Below, piece by piece: positions 44,544-54,442 of a stretch of 64,000 bases of DNA. This stretch comes from Paenibacillus sp. sptzw28 (GTDB lineage: Bacteria; Bacillota; Bacilli; Paenibacillales; Paenibacillaceae), in assembly GCF_019550795.1 (NCBI RefSeq), contig NZ_CP080545.1:699001-763000 (forward strand), given 5' to 3'. Within the stretch, counting starts at the first letter, position 1. Every line of letters starts with the position of its first letter. Below the pieces are notes generated by a model. It was not told the origin of the DNA, did no database searches, and was given only the letters and a program-made list of their open reading frames with translations. The position numbers and the translations under genes are program-made.

Positions 44544-45062
44544 TTGCGGTATAAAATGTGGAAGTTGTCGGCGGCGGTCGTGGTAATCGGAGCCGGGCTG
44601 TGGGCAAGCTTTCAGTGGCATTCGTTGGCGGAGGGGGAGGTTAGCACCGCTACTCCGGGAAGTGTTGACGATCCGGTTGTTACGAAGAGTTACGTAGACC
44701 AGAAAATAGCCGCTTTAAACGGCAATCCGGATAACACCGGCAGTACTGATAATAATAATACAGGTAAAACAGCAATCAATATTGTAGATGTGCCGCCAGG
44801 ACAAACCTTGATTGCCAAGGATGGCGCACAAGCTGTTGTAAGGGCAGGCAGAGCGGTCGCTTATAGTGCCGATTCGAACGGCATTGCTGACGTGACCGAC
44901 GGTACAGATATTCAGAACGGCAGTCGCGTTCCGAATAACCATCTCATTCTCTTCCCCAGGGGTGGCCGGGGCTTAATGCCGGAAGCCGGACAAAAGAACG
45001 GCCTGACGGTAATGGTCATGGGCGCATATGAGGTTAAGGTGCCCGAAGAGCTGTCGAAATAG
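44544..45062 (+). CDS. Conserved secreted or anchored protein of unknown function
   Basis: A 172-residue protein. An N-terminal helix (about residues 8-27) acts as signal or anchor, then a short coiled stretch VVTKSYVDQKIAALN, an Asn/Gly/Thr linker and a compact C-terminal domain. That domain contains GIADVTDGTDIQNGSRVPNN, then HLILFPR and GRGLM, a pattern seen in many uncharacterised exported Firmicute proteins. It starts at TTG 44544 (AGAGGGG 9 nt upstream) or ATG 44556. It sits alone between two terminated genes inside the surface-protein block. Confidence 0.7.
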   Translation: MRYKMWKLSAAVVVIGAGLWASFQWHSLAEGEVSTATPGSVDDPVVTKSYVDQKIAALNGNPDNTGSTDNNNTGKTAINIVDVPPGQTLIAKDGAQAVVRAGRAVAYSADSNGIADVTDGTDIQNGSRVPNNHLILFPRGGRGLMPEAGQKNGLTVMVMGAYEVKVPEELSK

Positions 45063-45253
45063 TACAAGAACAGGCGAACTGCATAAGACCAGTGAACCGA
45101 AGAACGGAAGAACGGAAGAACGGGTACATACAAACCTCTACTGTATAACGAGTTACATTTTACCCTTGCTGACAAAAAGTTATGCGCTTCAAAGACGAGG
45201 ATGGAGGCACAATAAAGCCACATCCTTTTCTAACTCACTGGAGGTGCATGACG

Positions 45254-45541
45254 ATGGCAAGACGATCTTCCAATCAAGTGGTTGTTCCCGAATCCCGTGA
45301 AGCGCTCCGCCAGATGAAGTATGAAATTGCTGCAGAGCTCGGTTTAATGGTTGGCGCTATAACGCCGGACCGATTGGGCCATACGGAGTTTGCTTCCGAA
45401 TTAGGCTCTCTTGGTTCATCCTCGGGTGAGGCGGGCACCGTTCCATGGGCGCAGCTTGCGACAAGGGACGCGGGTTCCGTAGGCGGGTATATTACGCGAA
45501 AGTTGGTCCAACAGGCTGAACAAGCATTGAACCAGCTGTAA
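45254..45541 (+). CDS. Alpha/beta-type small acid-soluble spore protein, variant
   Basis: A 95-residue DNA-binding spore protein. The family's two conserved blocks are present: SNQVVVPESREALRQMKYEI followed by AAELG, and AGSVGGYITRKLVQQAEQAL. Between them about 30 extra residues are inserted (TPDRLGHTEFASELG... to ...VPWAQLATRD), whereas normal members are 60-72 residues. ATG 45254 lies 7 nt after GGAGGTG; ATG 45248 is too close. The binding residues and the GPR protease site region (YEIAAELG) appear intact, so it is probably functional in spores. No clear sigma-G promoter was found. Confidence 0.85.
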   Translation: MARRSSNQVVVPESREALRQMKYEIAAELGLMVGAITPDRLGHTEFASELGSLGSSSGEAGTVPWAQLATRDAGSVGGYITRKLVQQAEQALNQL

Positions 45542-45557
45542 AACCGAGCAGATGGCA

Positions 45558-45586
45558 TTGACACAAAGCGACAGTTTCGGTATCAT
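45558..45586 (+). promoter_or_regulatory. Strong sigma-A promoter of metK
   Basis: A perfect TTGACA (45558-45563), a 17-nt spacer and TATCAT (45581-45586). It gives a leader of about 167 nt before metK. Confidence 0.75.
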
Positions 45587-45610
45587 ACTGTTTTAGAGAG
45601 TTGTCATGAG

Positions 45611-45642
45611 ACCTTTTCCACCTCGGAAAAGGTTCATTTTTT
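45611..45642 (+). terminator. Attenuator-like terminator in the metK leader
   Basis: ACCTTTTCC pairs with GGAAAAGGT around a 5-nt loop and ends in T6 (45637-45642), only about 20 nt after the expected transcript start. It may end the upstream SASP transcript or attenuate metK; both are possible because the promoter lies before it. Confidence 0.7.
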
Positions 45643-45758
45643 GGAATCGAAACGTTCAACGTTAGATCCTGAGGGACGTTGATGTCTTTATAGTCCCGGT
45701 TTCCAGGTATTTTATCCATCATACTTAGATTATTAAAGCTGTAGGAGGTTGAAATCAG

Positions 45759-46961
45759 ATGTCACTTAAAGGACGTCACTTGTTTACATCAGAGTCAGTA
45801 ACGGAAGGACATCCCGACAAAATTTGCGACCAAATTTCGGACGCCGTGCTCGACGCATTCCTCGAAGCGGATCCTTATGCCCGTGTAGCATGCGAAGTAT
45901 CGGTTGCAACCGGTCTGGTTCTTGTTATCGGAGAAATAAGCAGCCGCGCGGATTACGTTGATATTCCGGCTATCGTGCGCCGCACGATTAAGGATATCGG
46001 CTATACCCGTGCGAAATACGGCTTCGATTCCAGCACATGTGCCGTGCTAACCTCGCTTAACGAGCAATCGGCCGATATAGCGCAGGGCGTTAACGCTGCG
46101 CTTGAATCGCGCGATGGCAAAGACATGCTGCAGGAGAACGAGGATATCGGTGCCGGCGACCAAGGCTTGATGTTTGGCTTCGCTGCGAACGAAACACCTG
46201 AGCTTATGCCGCTTCCAATTGCATTATCGCATCGTATCGCCCGTCGTTTGGCGGAGGTTCGTAAGGACGGTACGCTCGACTATCTTCGTCCGGACGGAAA
46301 AACGCAGGTTACGATAGAATATGTCGACGGAAAACCGCAGCGCGTGGACACCATTGTCGTTTCTACTCAGCATGCGGAAGAGATATCGCTTGAGCAAATT
46401 CAAGCGGACATTCTTGAGCAAGTAATTAAACCGGTAGTTCCGGCGGAATGGCTTGATGGTGAAACGAAATACTTCATTAATCCGACCGGCCGCTTCGTTA
46501 TTGGCGGTCCTCAAGGCGATGCGGGCTTGACCGGGCGCAAAATTATTGTCGATACGTATGGCGGCTATGCACGCCATGGCGGAGGCGCCTTCTCCGGGAA
46601 GGATCCGACAAAGGTTGACCGTTCCGCGGCTTATGCAGCGCGTTATGTGGCGAAGAACCTCGTAGCGGCAGGACTGGCCGATAAATGCGAGATCCAGCTT
46701 GCGTATGCGATTGGCGTTGCCAATCCTGTATCGATTAGTGTCGATACGTACGGAACAGGCACAGTGAGCGATGAGAAGCTGGTTGAGGTAATCAAGAAGA
46801 ATTTCGACCTTCGTCCGGCAGGCATTATCAAGATGCTTGACCTGCGCCGCCCGATTTACGCGAAAACGGCTGCATACGGACATTTCGGACGGACTGATAT
46901 TGATGCTCCTTGGGAGCGCGTAGACAAAGCGGAGCAATTGAAAGCAGATGCTTCAGCATAA
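45759..46961 (+). CDS. metK: S-adenosylmethionine synthase
   Basis: A 400-residue enzyme making S-adenosylmethionine from methionine and ATP. Signature segments are [51 protein letters not shown] and [20 protein letters not shown]. Length is typical. AGGAGG precedes the ATG. The leader lacks a recognisable S-box riboswitch, which is the usual control of metK in Bacillus, but has the terminator described above and a CAACGT/ACGTTG stem (45657-45681) competing with GGGAC/GTCCC (45673-45697). Confidence 0.97.
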   Translation: MSLKGRHLFTSESVTEGHPDKICDQISDAVLDAFLEADPYARVACEVSVATGLVLVIGEISSRADYVDIPAIVRRTIKDIGYTRAKYGFDSSTCAVLTSLNEQSADIAQGVNAALESRDGKDMLQENEDIGAGDQGLMFGFAANETPELMPLPIALSHRIARRLAEVRKDGTLDYLRPDGKTQVTIEYVDGKPQRVDTIVVSTQHAEEISLEQIQADILEQVIKPVVPAEWLDGETKYFINPTGRFVIGGPQGDAGLTGRKIIVDTYGGYARHGGGAFSGKDPTKVDRSAAYAARYVAKNLVAAGLADKCEIQLAYAIGVANPVSISVDTYGTGTVSDEKLVEVIKKNFDLRPAGIIKMLDLRRPIYAKTAAYGHFGRTDIDAPWERVDKAEQLKADASA

Positions 46962-46974
46962 TTAACTTCTAAGG

Positions 46975-47005
46975 AAACCGCTCCTTCGCCGGAGCGGTTT
47001 TTTTT
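46975..47005 (+). terminator. Terminator of metK
   Basis: AAACCGCTCC pairs with GGAGCGGTTT around TTCGCC, followed by a T-run to 47005. Confidence 0.94.
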
Positions 47006-47089
47006 GTTATTTATATCCAAACCCTTCATTTCAGACGGCTCTTGACCGAAAATTATTATACGAGTGTGACTATTGGGGAGTGGTTAACG

Positions 47090-50000
47090 TTGTTTCGTAA
47101 GAAAAGGACTATTTCGTTTCTATTAGCAGCTCTATTAATGGTGCAATTCAGCATAGGCGGTATTTCGTACAAGCCTCAACGGGTGTCGGCCGCTTCCAGT
47201 GGGCCGGCAGTATTAAGCACCTCACCCTCAGCTGGAGCCTCGAATGTGCTTACAAATGCTAAGCTCGTTCTGACCTTTGATGAGAATGTGGTGAAGGGAT
47301 CAGGGGCGGCTGCGATTTCTATCCGCAGAATAAGCGACAATGAACTGTTTGAATCCTATATCGCGGCTTCGGATAGCCATGTCCAGATCGGAACGACCGC
47401 AAGAAATGTCGTCACAATTACGCCAAGCAAGCCCTTTGCCGTTAATACAAGCTATTATGTGTATATTGATGCCGGCGCGTTCGTTAATGAGAGCAATAAC
47501 GCTAATTATGCAGGCATGACAAGTACGGCGGCATGGTATTTCACGACTATGCAGACCGCGGACACGACACCGCCGTCTCTTACTTCTGTAGCGCCTGTTA
47601 ATGGAGGTACTGCCGTGATTGGCACAACGCTTTCGTTGAGTTTCAACGAGCCTGTTTATGCAGCTAATGGCAGTATTTCCATCAGTAATATCAATCAACC
47701 CGGGGATACGCGGTCGGTTGCGGTAGTATCAGGCAGCGTAACGGGGAGTTCATCGAATTTGATAACCGTGCAGCTCGGAAGCACTTTACAGCCAAGCAGC
47801 CAATATGAAGTGACCGTACCAAGCGGCGCTTTCCAGGATGCTTCCGGTAATAGCTTTGCCGGCGTCAGTGCAAATGAGTGGCGTTTTACAACCTCGGCAC
47901 CTCCGCTGGGGACGCCGACGCTCCAGCCCGCCGATAATGGCTATTCTGTCGGTATAGGAAGTAATCTTGTACTGACTTTCCCTGTCAATGTCGCCGTAAA
48001 CACAGGGAACATTAGAATCAACAGGATTTCCGACAACAGTACTTTTCAAACGATTAGCGTGAACTCACCTGAAGTGACTGTCAACGGTACGGTTGTAACG
48101 GTCGACCCGCCCGCCGATTTGGCAGGCAGTACCGGGTATTATATTCTGGTCGACACCGGTGCATTTAAGGACGCGGGAAACGATACGATTCTATACCAGG
48201 GGATTTCGGATGCGTCCTACTGGAACTTTACGACCGACCCGGGCGACGATAATACCGCCCCAACGCTTGCTGGGGACCGAAGGCCGCTGAATGTCCAAAC
48301 GACGCCGACTTTGGATATGGAGATGAATTTCAGCGAACCGGTATATCAAGGCTCGGGCAATATCGTTGTCAGAAGCTTGCCGGGCGGTACAGTATTCGCC
48401 ACTATTCCGGTGACCTCCAGCAAGGTGAGCGGCGGCGGTACAGCCAAAATCACGATCAAGGATTCGGGTCTGGTTTTCGTGAATAATACGTCTTACTATG
48501 TGGAAATCGGCGGGCAAGCGTTTCACGATATGAAGGGAAACAATTTTGCAGGAATATCGGGCTCGGGCGGCTGGCAGTTCATCGTTACCCAAGATGTGCA
48601 GAAGCCCACTGTCATTTCGCTGACTCCGGCAAACAATGCGTCAACCGTTGCCCTATCCGGCGTGAATCTGGAAGCCTTGTTCAATGAGCCGGTGCAGCTC
48701 GGGGAGACACCCCTGATAAAGATTAAACGCGTGTCAGACAGCAGCAATTCTCCTGTGACGACCAAATTATCAATTGACCCGCACAATAACCGTAAATTGT
48801 TGATAACTCCCGAGAGCCCTATGGCTCCCAACACCAATTACTATGTGGAAATGACAAACGGCACGATATCGGATCTCGCCGGAAATAAGTATGACGGCAT
48901 TCTGAATCAATACCAGTGGACATTCAAAACGGTCAGTTCGTCTTCCGGCGCGCCTGTCGTTTCAAATGCGGAAGTGCTGGGCACCAATAGAATCGTGTTG
49001 ACTTTTAATAGTACGCTCGATACGGGCTCTGTACCGGTGCCTGCCAATTTTTACGTCACTATTAATGCTGCGGTTCGTCCGGTAACCGATATTCAGATAA
49101 GCGGGCAGACTGTCACTTTGACGATGCAGGGCACTATCGCCGCCGGCCAGCTTATAAAAGTGTCCTACTCCGCGGGAGAGAAGCCGATCAAATCTCTGGC
49201 GGGTAATGCTGCTGCAAGCTTCTCGAATCGCGATGTTTCGAACTCTCCGGACAGCACGGTGCCCAGACAGCTTAGCGGGACTGTGAACGGAAATACGATT
49301 ATACTTCTGTTTAATGAAGAACTGGGCCAGATCAGCCCTAGCGCCTACAGCCAGTTTACCGTCTACATCGACGGCTCGGCACGAAGCGTAGTCCAAGCAT
49401 CGGGGAGCGGCAGCGTAGTATTTATCACATTTAACGGTACTGCGGTGGCAGCAGCGCAGTCTGTGTCATTGTCCTACTATGCTTCATCCTACTCTTTGAA
49501 AGACCCGGCCGGCAATGCCGTACCATCCTTCAGCAGCTTCAATATCCGCAATGGGGATGATACCAAAGTCCCTGTATTGCAAACCATATCGGCTTCGGCC
49601 GGCACGATAACGCTTGTTTATGACGAATCGCTGAATCCAGCGATGAAGCCGCTAGTGAGCGCTTTCACCGTCCTTGTTAATGGCACTGTGAGGGCTGTTA
49701 CTTCGATCAGCATTTCTGGACCCCAAGTACTGCTCACATTGGCTTCTCCGACTGCTGCAAGCGACAGCGTGTTCGTCTCCTATAACGGAAGCTCGCCTTC
49801 GCTATCCGATTTCAGCGGAAATGCCGCTGCGCCGTTCAGCAGTATGTCGGCAAACGGCGGCACAGGAGCTTCAGCCATTTCGTTCAATGGCGCAGTAGCT
49901 AAAGCGGGAGTCGTTACGTTAACCTTCTCGACTATGCTCAGTAATTCTTATATCCCGTCATCAACCCAATTTACCGTAAAGGTGAATAACGTTTCCCGAC

Positions 50001-51472
50001 CGGTTTCATCCGTCACGATAAACGGTTCGGCCGTAACGCTTAATCTCTTTACTCCTATAGCTGTCGGGGATACGGTGACGGTCGGGTATACCGCATCCGG
50101 ATTAACGCTGCGTTCATCAGCCGGGGTGCAGGCGGCTTCGTTCACCGACGTCAACGCGGCAAATCAAACGACATGGTCGGACAATGCTTCAGGCGATTTT
50201 GAAGCGGCGCCGGACGGCGGATTGGCGATCAGGAAGTCTGCAGCCACGACAACAGCCGGAGTTTCACCGGCAGGCAGGTCAGCTAATCAATATATACTTA
50301 CATCGGAAAAGATAACATCCGCCTTCAAGACGGTCCGTACTGTCGGCGGAATGGTGCCGAGAGTACAGTTCACCATTCCGGAAACGGAAAACGCCGGAAT
50401 TGTTGCGATTTCACTAGGCGCTCTTGAGGATGTTAAGAAGGTAACGCCGGATGCATCTTTCGCCGTCGCCTATAAAGATACAACCTACGAGATCCCGCTC
50501 AGCACACTGGATTACACCCAGCTCGGGCAGGTGATGAATGCGGTGAGTGCAGTCGGACAGCTGGTTGTATCCATTGACACGAATGCGAACGCACTTGCTT
50601 CCTCACTTACATCCGCATTGAATGCCGCAAAGGCTCAGATGATGGTAAGCCCGGTGAGCTATGAGCTTGCGGTAACGAACGGCTCTCAAACGAAAGCGAT
50701 AGATAATTTGAAAGGGTATGTAACCCGCACGATCAAAACATCGGGGATTTTGGATCCGCGCCAAACCGCGGTCGTCTGGCTGGATCCGCAAACCGGGAAA
50801 CCGGCTTATGTGCCGACTCACATTGAATCGTCAAACGGGCAATCGGTCATAACCTTTCAGCGGAAGGGAAACAGTGTTTATACTGTAGTCAAGGGTTCCG
50901 TGAACTTTACGGATGTGGGCAAGCATTGGGCGAGGAACGATATTTTGCTGCTTGCGAATAAATATATTGCCGAAGGCAGCACGCTGACAACCTTCGCGCC
51001 GGAAAAGGCGATCACCCGCGGAGAGTTTGCAATGTTCATCGCAAAAGGGTTAGGGCTATCCGGCGATAAGCAAGCGGCTTCCAGATTCAACGATGTCGAT
51101 ACCTCGGCAGCTGTCGCAGCCTATATCGGCGCTGCAGCGAACGCAGGAATTGTACAGGGCATGACGGATGGTTCGTTTAAAGCCGCCAGCCTAGTGACGC
51201 GAGAACAAATGGCCTCCATGATGATTCGCGCCGCTAGTGCGGCAGGCGTACAAATCACACTCACCCAAGACGCATCGGCCATATTAAAGAGATTTAACGA
51301 CCGGGGCAAAATCGGCACGTGGGCGCAGAACGATACTGCCAAGGCTGTGCAGGCGGGAATTATTAACGGAATGTCGGCATCGACTTTCAGCGGCAAGTCA
51401 AATGCAACCCGTGCGCAGGCAGCGGTGATGGTAAGACGGCTGCTGTCCTATATCAACTTTCTGGACGCATAG
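47090..51472 (+). CDS. Giant SLH surface protein with Big_5 and SwmB-like repeats
   Basis: A 1460-residue secreted protein. TTG 47090 (GGGGAG 9 nt upstream) gives MFRKKRTISFLLAALLMVQF and a typical signal peptide. The first half has five Big_5-type Ig-like modules (LVLTFDENVVKGSG, SLSFNEPVYA, LEALFNEPVQLG), each ending in a WYFTT/WRFTT/WNFTT-type strand. Next are about four SwmB-like repeats (LSGTVNGNTIILLFNEEL, ISASAGTITLVYDESLNP). A further domain and three SLH repeats end the chain (NFTDVGKHWARNDILLLANK, AAYIGAAANAGIVQG, RFNDRGKIGTWAQNDTAKAV). No catalytic motif is seen; structural or adhesive roles are likely. Confidence 0.88.
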   Translation: MFRKKRTISFLLAALLMVQFSIGGISYKPQRVSAASSGPAVLSTSPSAGASNVLTNAKLVLTFDENVVKGSGAAAISIRRISDNELFESYIAASDSHVQIGTTARNVVTITPSKPFAVNTSYYVYIDAGAFVNESNNANYAGMTSTAAWYFTTMQTADTTPPSLTSVAPVNGGTAVIGTTLSLSFNEPVYAANGSISISNINQPGDTRSVAVVSGSVTGSSSNLITVQLGSTLQPSSQYEVTVPSGAFQDASGNSFAGVSANEWRFTTSAPPLGTPTLQPADNGYSVGIGSNLVLTFPVNVAVNTGNIRINRISDNSTFQTISVNSPEVTVNGTVVTVDPPADLAGSTGYYILVDTGAFKDAGNDTILYQGISDASYWNFTTDPGDDNTAPTLAGDRRPLNVQTTPTLDMEMNFSEPVYQGSGNIVVRSLPGGTVFATIPVTSSKVSGGGTAKITIKDSGLVFVNNTSYYVEIGGQAFHDMKGNNFAGISGSGGWQFIVTQDVQKPTVISLTPANNASTVALSGVNLEALFNEPVQLGETPLIKIKRVSDSSNSPVTTKLSIDPHNNRKLLITPESPMAPNTNYYVEMTNGTISDLAGNKYDGILNQYQWTFKTVSSSSGAPVVSNAEVLGTNRIVLTFNSTLDTGSVPVPANFYVTINAAVRPVTDIQISGQTVTLTMQGTIAAGQLIKVSYSAGEKPIKSLAGNAAASFSNRDVSNSPDSTVPRQLSGTVNGNTIILLFNEELGQISPSAYSQFTVYIDGSARSVVQASGSGSVVFITFNGTAVAAAQSVSLSYYASSYSLKDPAGNAVPSFSSFNIRNGDDTKVPVLQTISASAGTITLVYDESLNPAMKPLVSAFTVLVNGTVRAVTSISISGPQVLLTLASPTAASDSVFVSYNGSSPSLSDFSGNAAAPFSSMSANGGTGASAISFNGAVAKAGVVTLTFSTMLSNSYIPSSTQFTVKVNNVSRPVSSVTINGSAVTLNLFTPIAVGDTVTVGYTASGLTLRSSAGVQAASFTDVNAANQTTWSDNASGDFEAAPDGGLAIRKSAATTTAGVSPAGRSANQYILTSEKITSAFKTVRTVGGMVPRVQFTIPETENAGIVAISLGALEDVKKVTPDASFAVAYKDTTYEIPLSTLDYTQLGQVMNAVSAVGQLVVSIDTNANALASSLTSALNAAKAQMMVSPVSYELAVTNGSQTKAIDNLKGYVTRTIKTSGILDPRQTAVVWLDPQTGKPAYVPTHIESSNGQSVITFQRKGNSVYTVVKGSVNFTDVGKHWARNDILLLANKYIAEGSTLTTFAPEKAITRGEFAMFIAKGLGLSGDKQAASRFNDVDTSAAVAAYIGAAANAGIVQGMTDGSFKAASLVTREQMASMMIRAASAAGVQITLTQDASAILKRFNDRGKIGTWAQNDTAKAVQAGIINGMSASTFSGKSNATRAQAAVMVRRLLSYINFLDA

Positions 51473-51498
51473 ACAATCGTAGAACAATAGCGGTTTAT

Positions 51499-51532
51499 AA
51501 ACTATTCGGTCGAAAGGATCGGATAGTTTTTT
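51499..51532 (+). terminator. Terminator after the giant SLH gene
   Basis: A 12-bp stem (51500-51511 with 51517-51528, two wobble pairs), GAAAG loop and T-run. Confidence 0.85.
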
Positions 51533-51650
51533 CTTTTCGGTCGAAGGATGTTGATAGGACTCTTCTATCAGACACAACTTGAACGTAACTTTTTCCACCT
51601 TTTGATAGTCTATAGCTAATAGACTTTAAGATGGGAGAGTTGTCTGAAAC

Positions 51651-54371
51651 ATGAGTAAACGGGTGAAGAAGAAACAGACGAGGACGTTCAATAAGCGGAA
51701 TGCAGCTCAAAAACGATTGCTCATATTGACATTGGGGGCGTCACTGCTGGCACAGCCGCTCACTATAGCTGTTCCTGCGGCGGTATCTGCAGAAAGCGAC
51801 GTGCAGTCGTCGGCAGCGGCGCAAAGCGTGCAGCAGCAGCTTGTAGCGGTCTATGAAGAAATGATAACGGCAGGGGCGAAACGTGTCGATTATCAGTGGA
51901 AGAATAAAATAGGTGAAGGAGCCCAACTAAGCAATGTGCACGTCATCGAAGTCGATTTGACCAATCCGAATGTGAAGCTGGATGTTATGAACGGGAAGAC
52001 GGGCGCCATTACCGGATATGGCTCGACAGGCAGTATGGTGAAAAATAGCGGCGCCGTCGCTGGTGTAAACGCTGACTATTTCAATACAGCAGGTAAAGGT
52101 GTTCCGATGGGGGCCGAGGTACAGGGCGGTACACTTGTGGCCAGTCCTTCGCTGCTGAAGGGAATGTACGCGTTCGCGGTTACGAAAGACCGGAAACCGC
52201 TGATCGATTTATTCAGCTTCAACGGTACGATAACGGCGGCAGACGGTGCAACGTTCCCGCTTGCAGGGATCAATAAAGCTGCTTATATGACTGAACCTGA
52301 TAACGGATACAGTCATGCGAATGCAATGTACATATACACCAGCGCATGGACCGCCCCGCGCCCCGATGCGAAAGACAGTTCCACTACGCCGACTGAAGTG
52401 CTTGTGCAGAATGGAATTGTCATGCAAATTGCGGACAACTCCATGATACCGGGCACTCCGCCGGCAGACGGCTATATTCTGCGTACGCACGGCAAAGCCG
52501 CCGATTTTGTGCGCGCGCATCTGCAGGTCGGCCAGCAGATATCGTCGAGCTACGCCCTCGTTTCACAAACGACGGGCCAGACGTTCCAGCAAGATCAGCT
52601 CCAGATGCTCGTGGGGGGCCATACGATTCTCGTCGACCAGGGAAAAGCGGCTGCATTCTCAAGAGACGTCAGCGGTATCAGCCCGTCGGGCGACAGGGCG
52701 CGTACAGCAGTAGGATACAATCAGGACGGAACGAAGGTTATGATCGTCACGGTTGAAGACAGTGATAACAGCAAGGGGGTGAACCTTGCTGAGCTTCAGC
52801 AGCTATTGGTGCAATTAGGCGTATGGCGCGCCGTTAATCTGGATGGCGGCGGATCGACGACAATGGTGACCCGGCCGCTTGGCGAGTTTGACGCCGAGCT
52901 TACCGCTCCGACTGAATATGGCACCGTACAGCGCCTTGTTCCAAGCGGGCTGGGCGTTTACACGACTGCCCCGCAAGGGGAGCTCAAGGGGATAAAAGCA
53001 AGCGGAAGCGGCGCGCTGTTCATCGGGCAGCAGGCTGCCTATGAAATGAAAGCATACGATACCTATTACAACCCTGTCGATCCGGGAAGTCTTACGCCGA
53101 CCTGGAAGATTGCCGATGCACTGGGCACGATTTCCGGTAACACGTTTACGGCCGCCAAGGCGGGCACGACAACGCTGACTGTTAAATCCGGCAGCGTAAG
53201 CGACGAACTTCCGATTGAGGTCATTGGAGGAGCACAAATCGCACAAATGACCATCGAAGCGGATTCGCCGGTTCTGGAGCAGGGCAAAACATTATCGGTT
53301 CCGGTAAGTGTGGTATTGGAAGACGGCCGCAAGATGACGATTCCGGCTTCCTCGCTGAAGTGGGAGATGCATGGCTTTACAGGGACGATGCAGGGGGACT
53401 CGCTAACGATCGGTTCCGTGACTCCCGGAGCGGCTGCCGGGTATCTTATTGCCCGCTATGATGGATTCTCGACTGTAGCCGTGCTGGCGACCGGTACGGA
53501 CAAGAAATTTGAAAATTTCGATAAAGTGACCTACCCAATTACATTCTCGGGTACGAATGGTGTAAGTGGGACTGTGGGCCTTGTTTCAGGACTTTCGGAT
53601 GACGCGGCGTCAAATGCGCTTCAGCTTTCCTATGATTTCACGGGAGGCAGCGGCACGAAAGCGGCTTATGCGGCTCTGGACGGCTCCGGCCGGAATGTGG
53701 AAGGGAGCCCCTCAGCCATCACTATGGATGTCCTGGGCGATAACAGCCTCAACTGGCTGCGCGCTGAATTTATCGATAAGGCAGGCAAATCGCATCTCGT
53801 AACACTGGCCGATCAAATCGATTGGACCGGATGGAAGCAGTTAAAGGTCAACCTGCCGAGCGATAAAATGACTTATCCGCTCAAGCTGAAGCGTATCTAT
53901 GTTGCATCGATCGCGGACGGTCAGGACGAGCGGGCAATTAGCGGTTCAGTCGCGTTTGATAATATCAGCTTTCAATACCCTGCTGCCGTTGCGGAGCCTG
54001 CGCGCACGGCGATCCAGCTGAAGATCGGCTCCAAGTGGGCGAAGGTGGGCGGACAAGCGACGAAGATGGATGTAGCGCCGCTGCTGCTCGGTGGTACGAC
54101 TTATCTGCCGCTTCGCTTTGTTACCGAAGCAATGGGCGCAGAAGTCGACTGGGAGCAGACGGCCAAGCGAGTCACGGTGCTGAGAGGCAGCAAGCTGCTC
54201 GAAATGTGGCTTGGCCGGCAAGAGTTTATTGTGAACGGAATACGGATGAAATCCGAAATTGCCCCTATCACCAGAGGAGGACGAACGCTGGTCCCGATCA
54301 GGCTTGTATCCGAGCAATTAGGCCTAACCGTAAATTGGGATGGAAAATTGGGCACGATTTCCGTCGAATGA
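51651..54371 (+). CDS. Secreted NAGPA-domain protein with stalk domain
   Basis: A 906-residue exported protein. After a signal peptide (about residues 20-46) comes a NAGPA phosphodiester-glycosidase domain (about 90-440). It shows AVAGVNADYFN, SGDRARTAVGYNQDG and AVNLDGGGSTTMV, the last being the family's best signature. One or two beta modules follow, then a galactose-binding-like region. A C-terminal copper-amine-oxidase-N-like stalk domain closes it (TTYLPLRFVTEAMGAEVDWE and RTLVPIRLVSEQLGLTVNWD). Homologues cleave phosphodiester-linked sugars or exopolysaccharide; a role in wall polymer turnover is plausible. It starts at ATG 51651 after GGGAGAG at a rather long distance. Confidence 0.85.
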   Translation: MSKRVKKKQTRTFNKRNAAQKRLLILTLGASLLAQPLTIAVPAAVSAESDVQSSAAAQSVQQQLVAVYEEMITAGAKRVDYQWKNKIGEGAQLSNVHVIEVDLTNPNVKLDVMNGKTGAITGYGSTGSMVKNSGAVAGVNADYFNTAGKGVPMGAEVQGGTLVASPSLLKGMYAFAVTKDRKPLIDLFSFNGTITAADGATFPLAGINKAAYMTEPDNGYSHANAMYIYTSAWTAPRPDAKDSSTTPTEVLVQNGIVMQIADNSMIPGTPPADGYILRTHGKAADFVRAHLQVGQQISSSYALVSQTTGQTFQQDQLQMLVGGHTILVDQGKAAAFSRDVSGISPSGDRARTAVGYNQDGTKVMIVTVEDSDNSKGVNLAELQQLLVQLGVWRAVNLDGGGSTTMVTRPLGEFDAELTAPTEYGTVQRLVPSGLGVYTTAPQGELKGIKASGSGALFIGQQAAYEMKAYDTYYNPVDPGSLTPTWKIADALGTISGNTFTAAKAGTTTLTVKSGSVSDELPIEVIGGAQIAQMTIEADSPVLEQGKTLSVPVSVVLEDGRKMTIPASSLKWEMHGFTGTMQGDSLTIGSVTPGAAAGYLIARYDGFSTVAVLATGTDKKFENFDKVTYPITFSGTNGVSGTVGLVSGLSDDAASNALQLSYDFTGGSGTKAAYAALDGSGRNVEGSPSAITMDVLGDNSLNWLRAEFIDKAGKSHLVTLADQIDWTGWKQLKVNLPSDKMTYPLKLKRIYVASIADGQDERAISGSVAFDNISFQYPAAVAEPARTAIQLKIGSKWAKVGGQATKMDVAPLLLGGTTYLPLRFVTEAMGAEVDWEQTAKRVTVLRGSKLLEMWLGRQEFIVNGIRMKSEIAPITRGGRTLVPIRLVSEQLGLTVNWDGKLGTISVE

Positions 54372-54442
54372 TGTGGACGCTGCCGGGCTATTCTGTGATA
54401 TGATAGGCATAGAAGATTTGAAGAAAGTGGGACGAGCAAAAC

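Noticed and set aside
45540-45758. S-box (SAM-I) riboswitch before metK
   Set aside because: The conserved aptamer core was looked for by eye and not found; only a terminator and simple stems are present.
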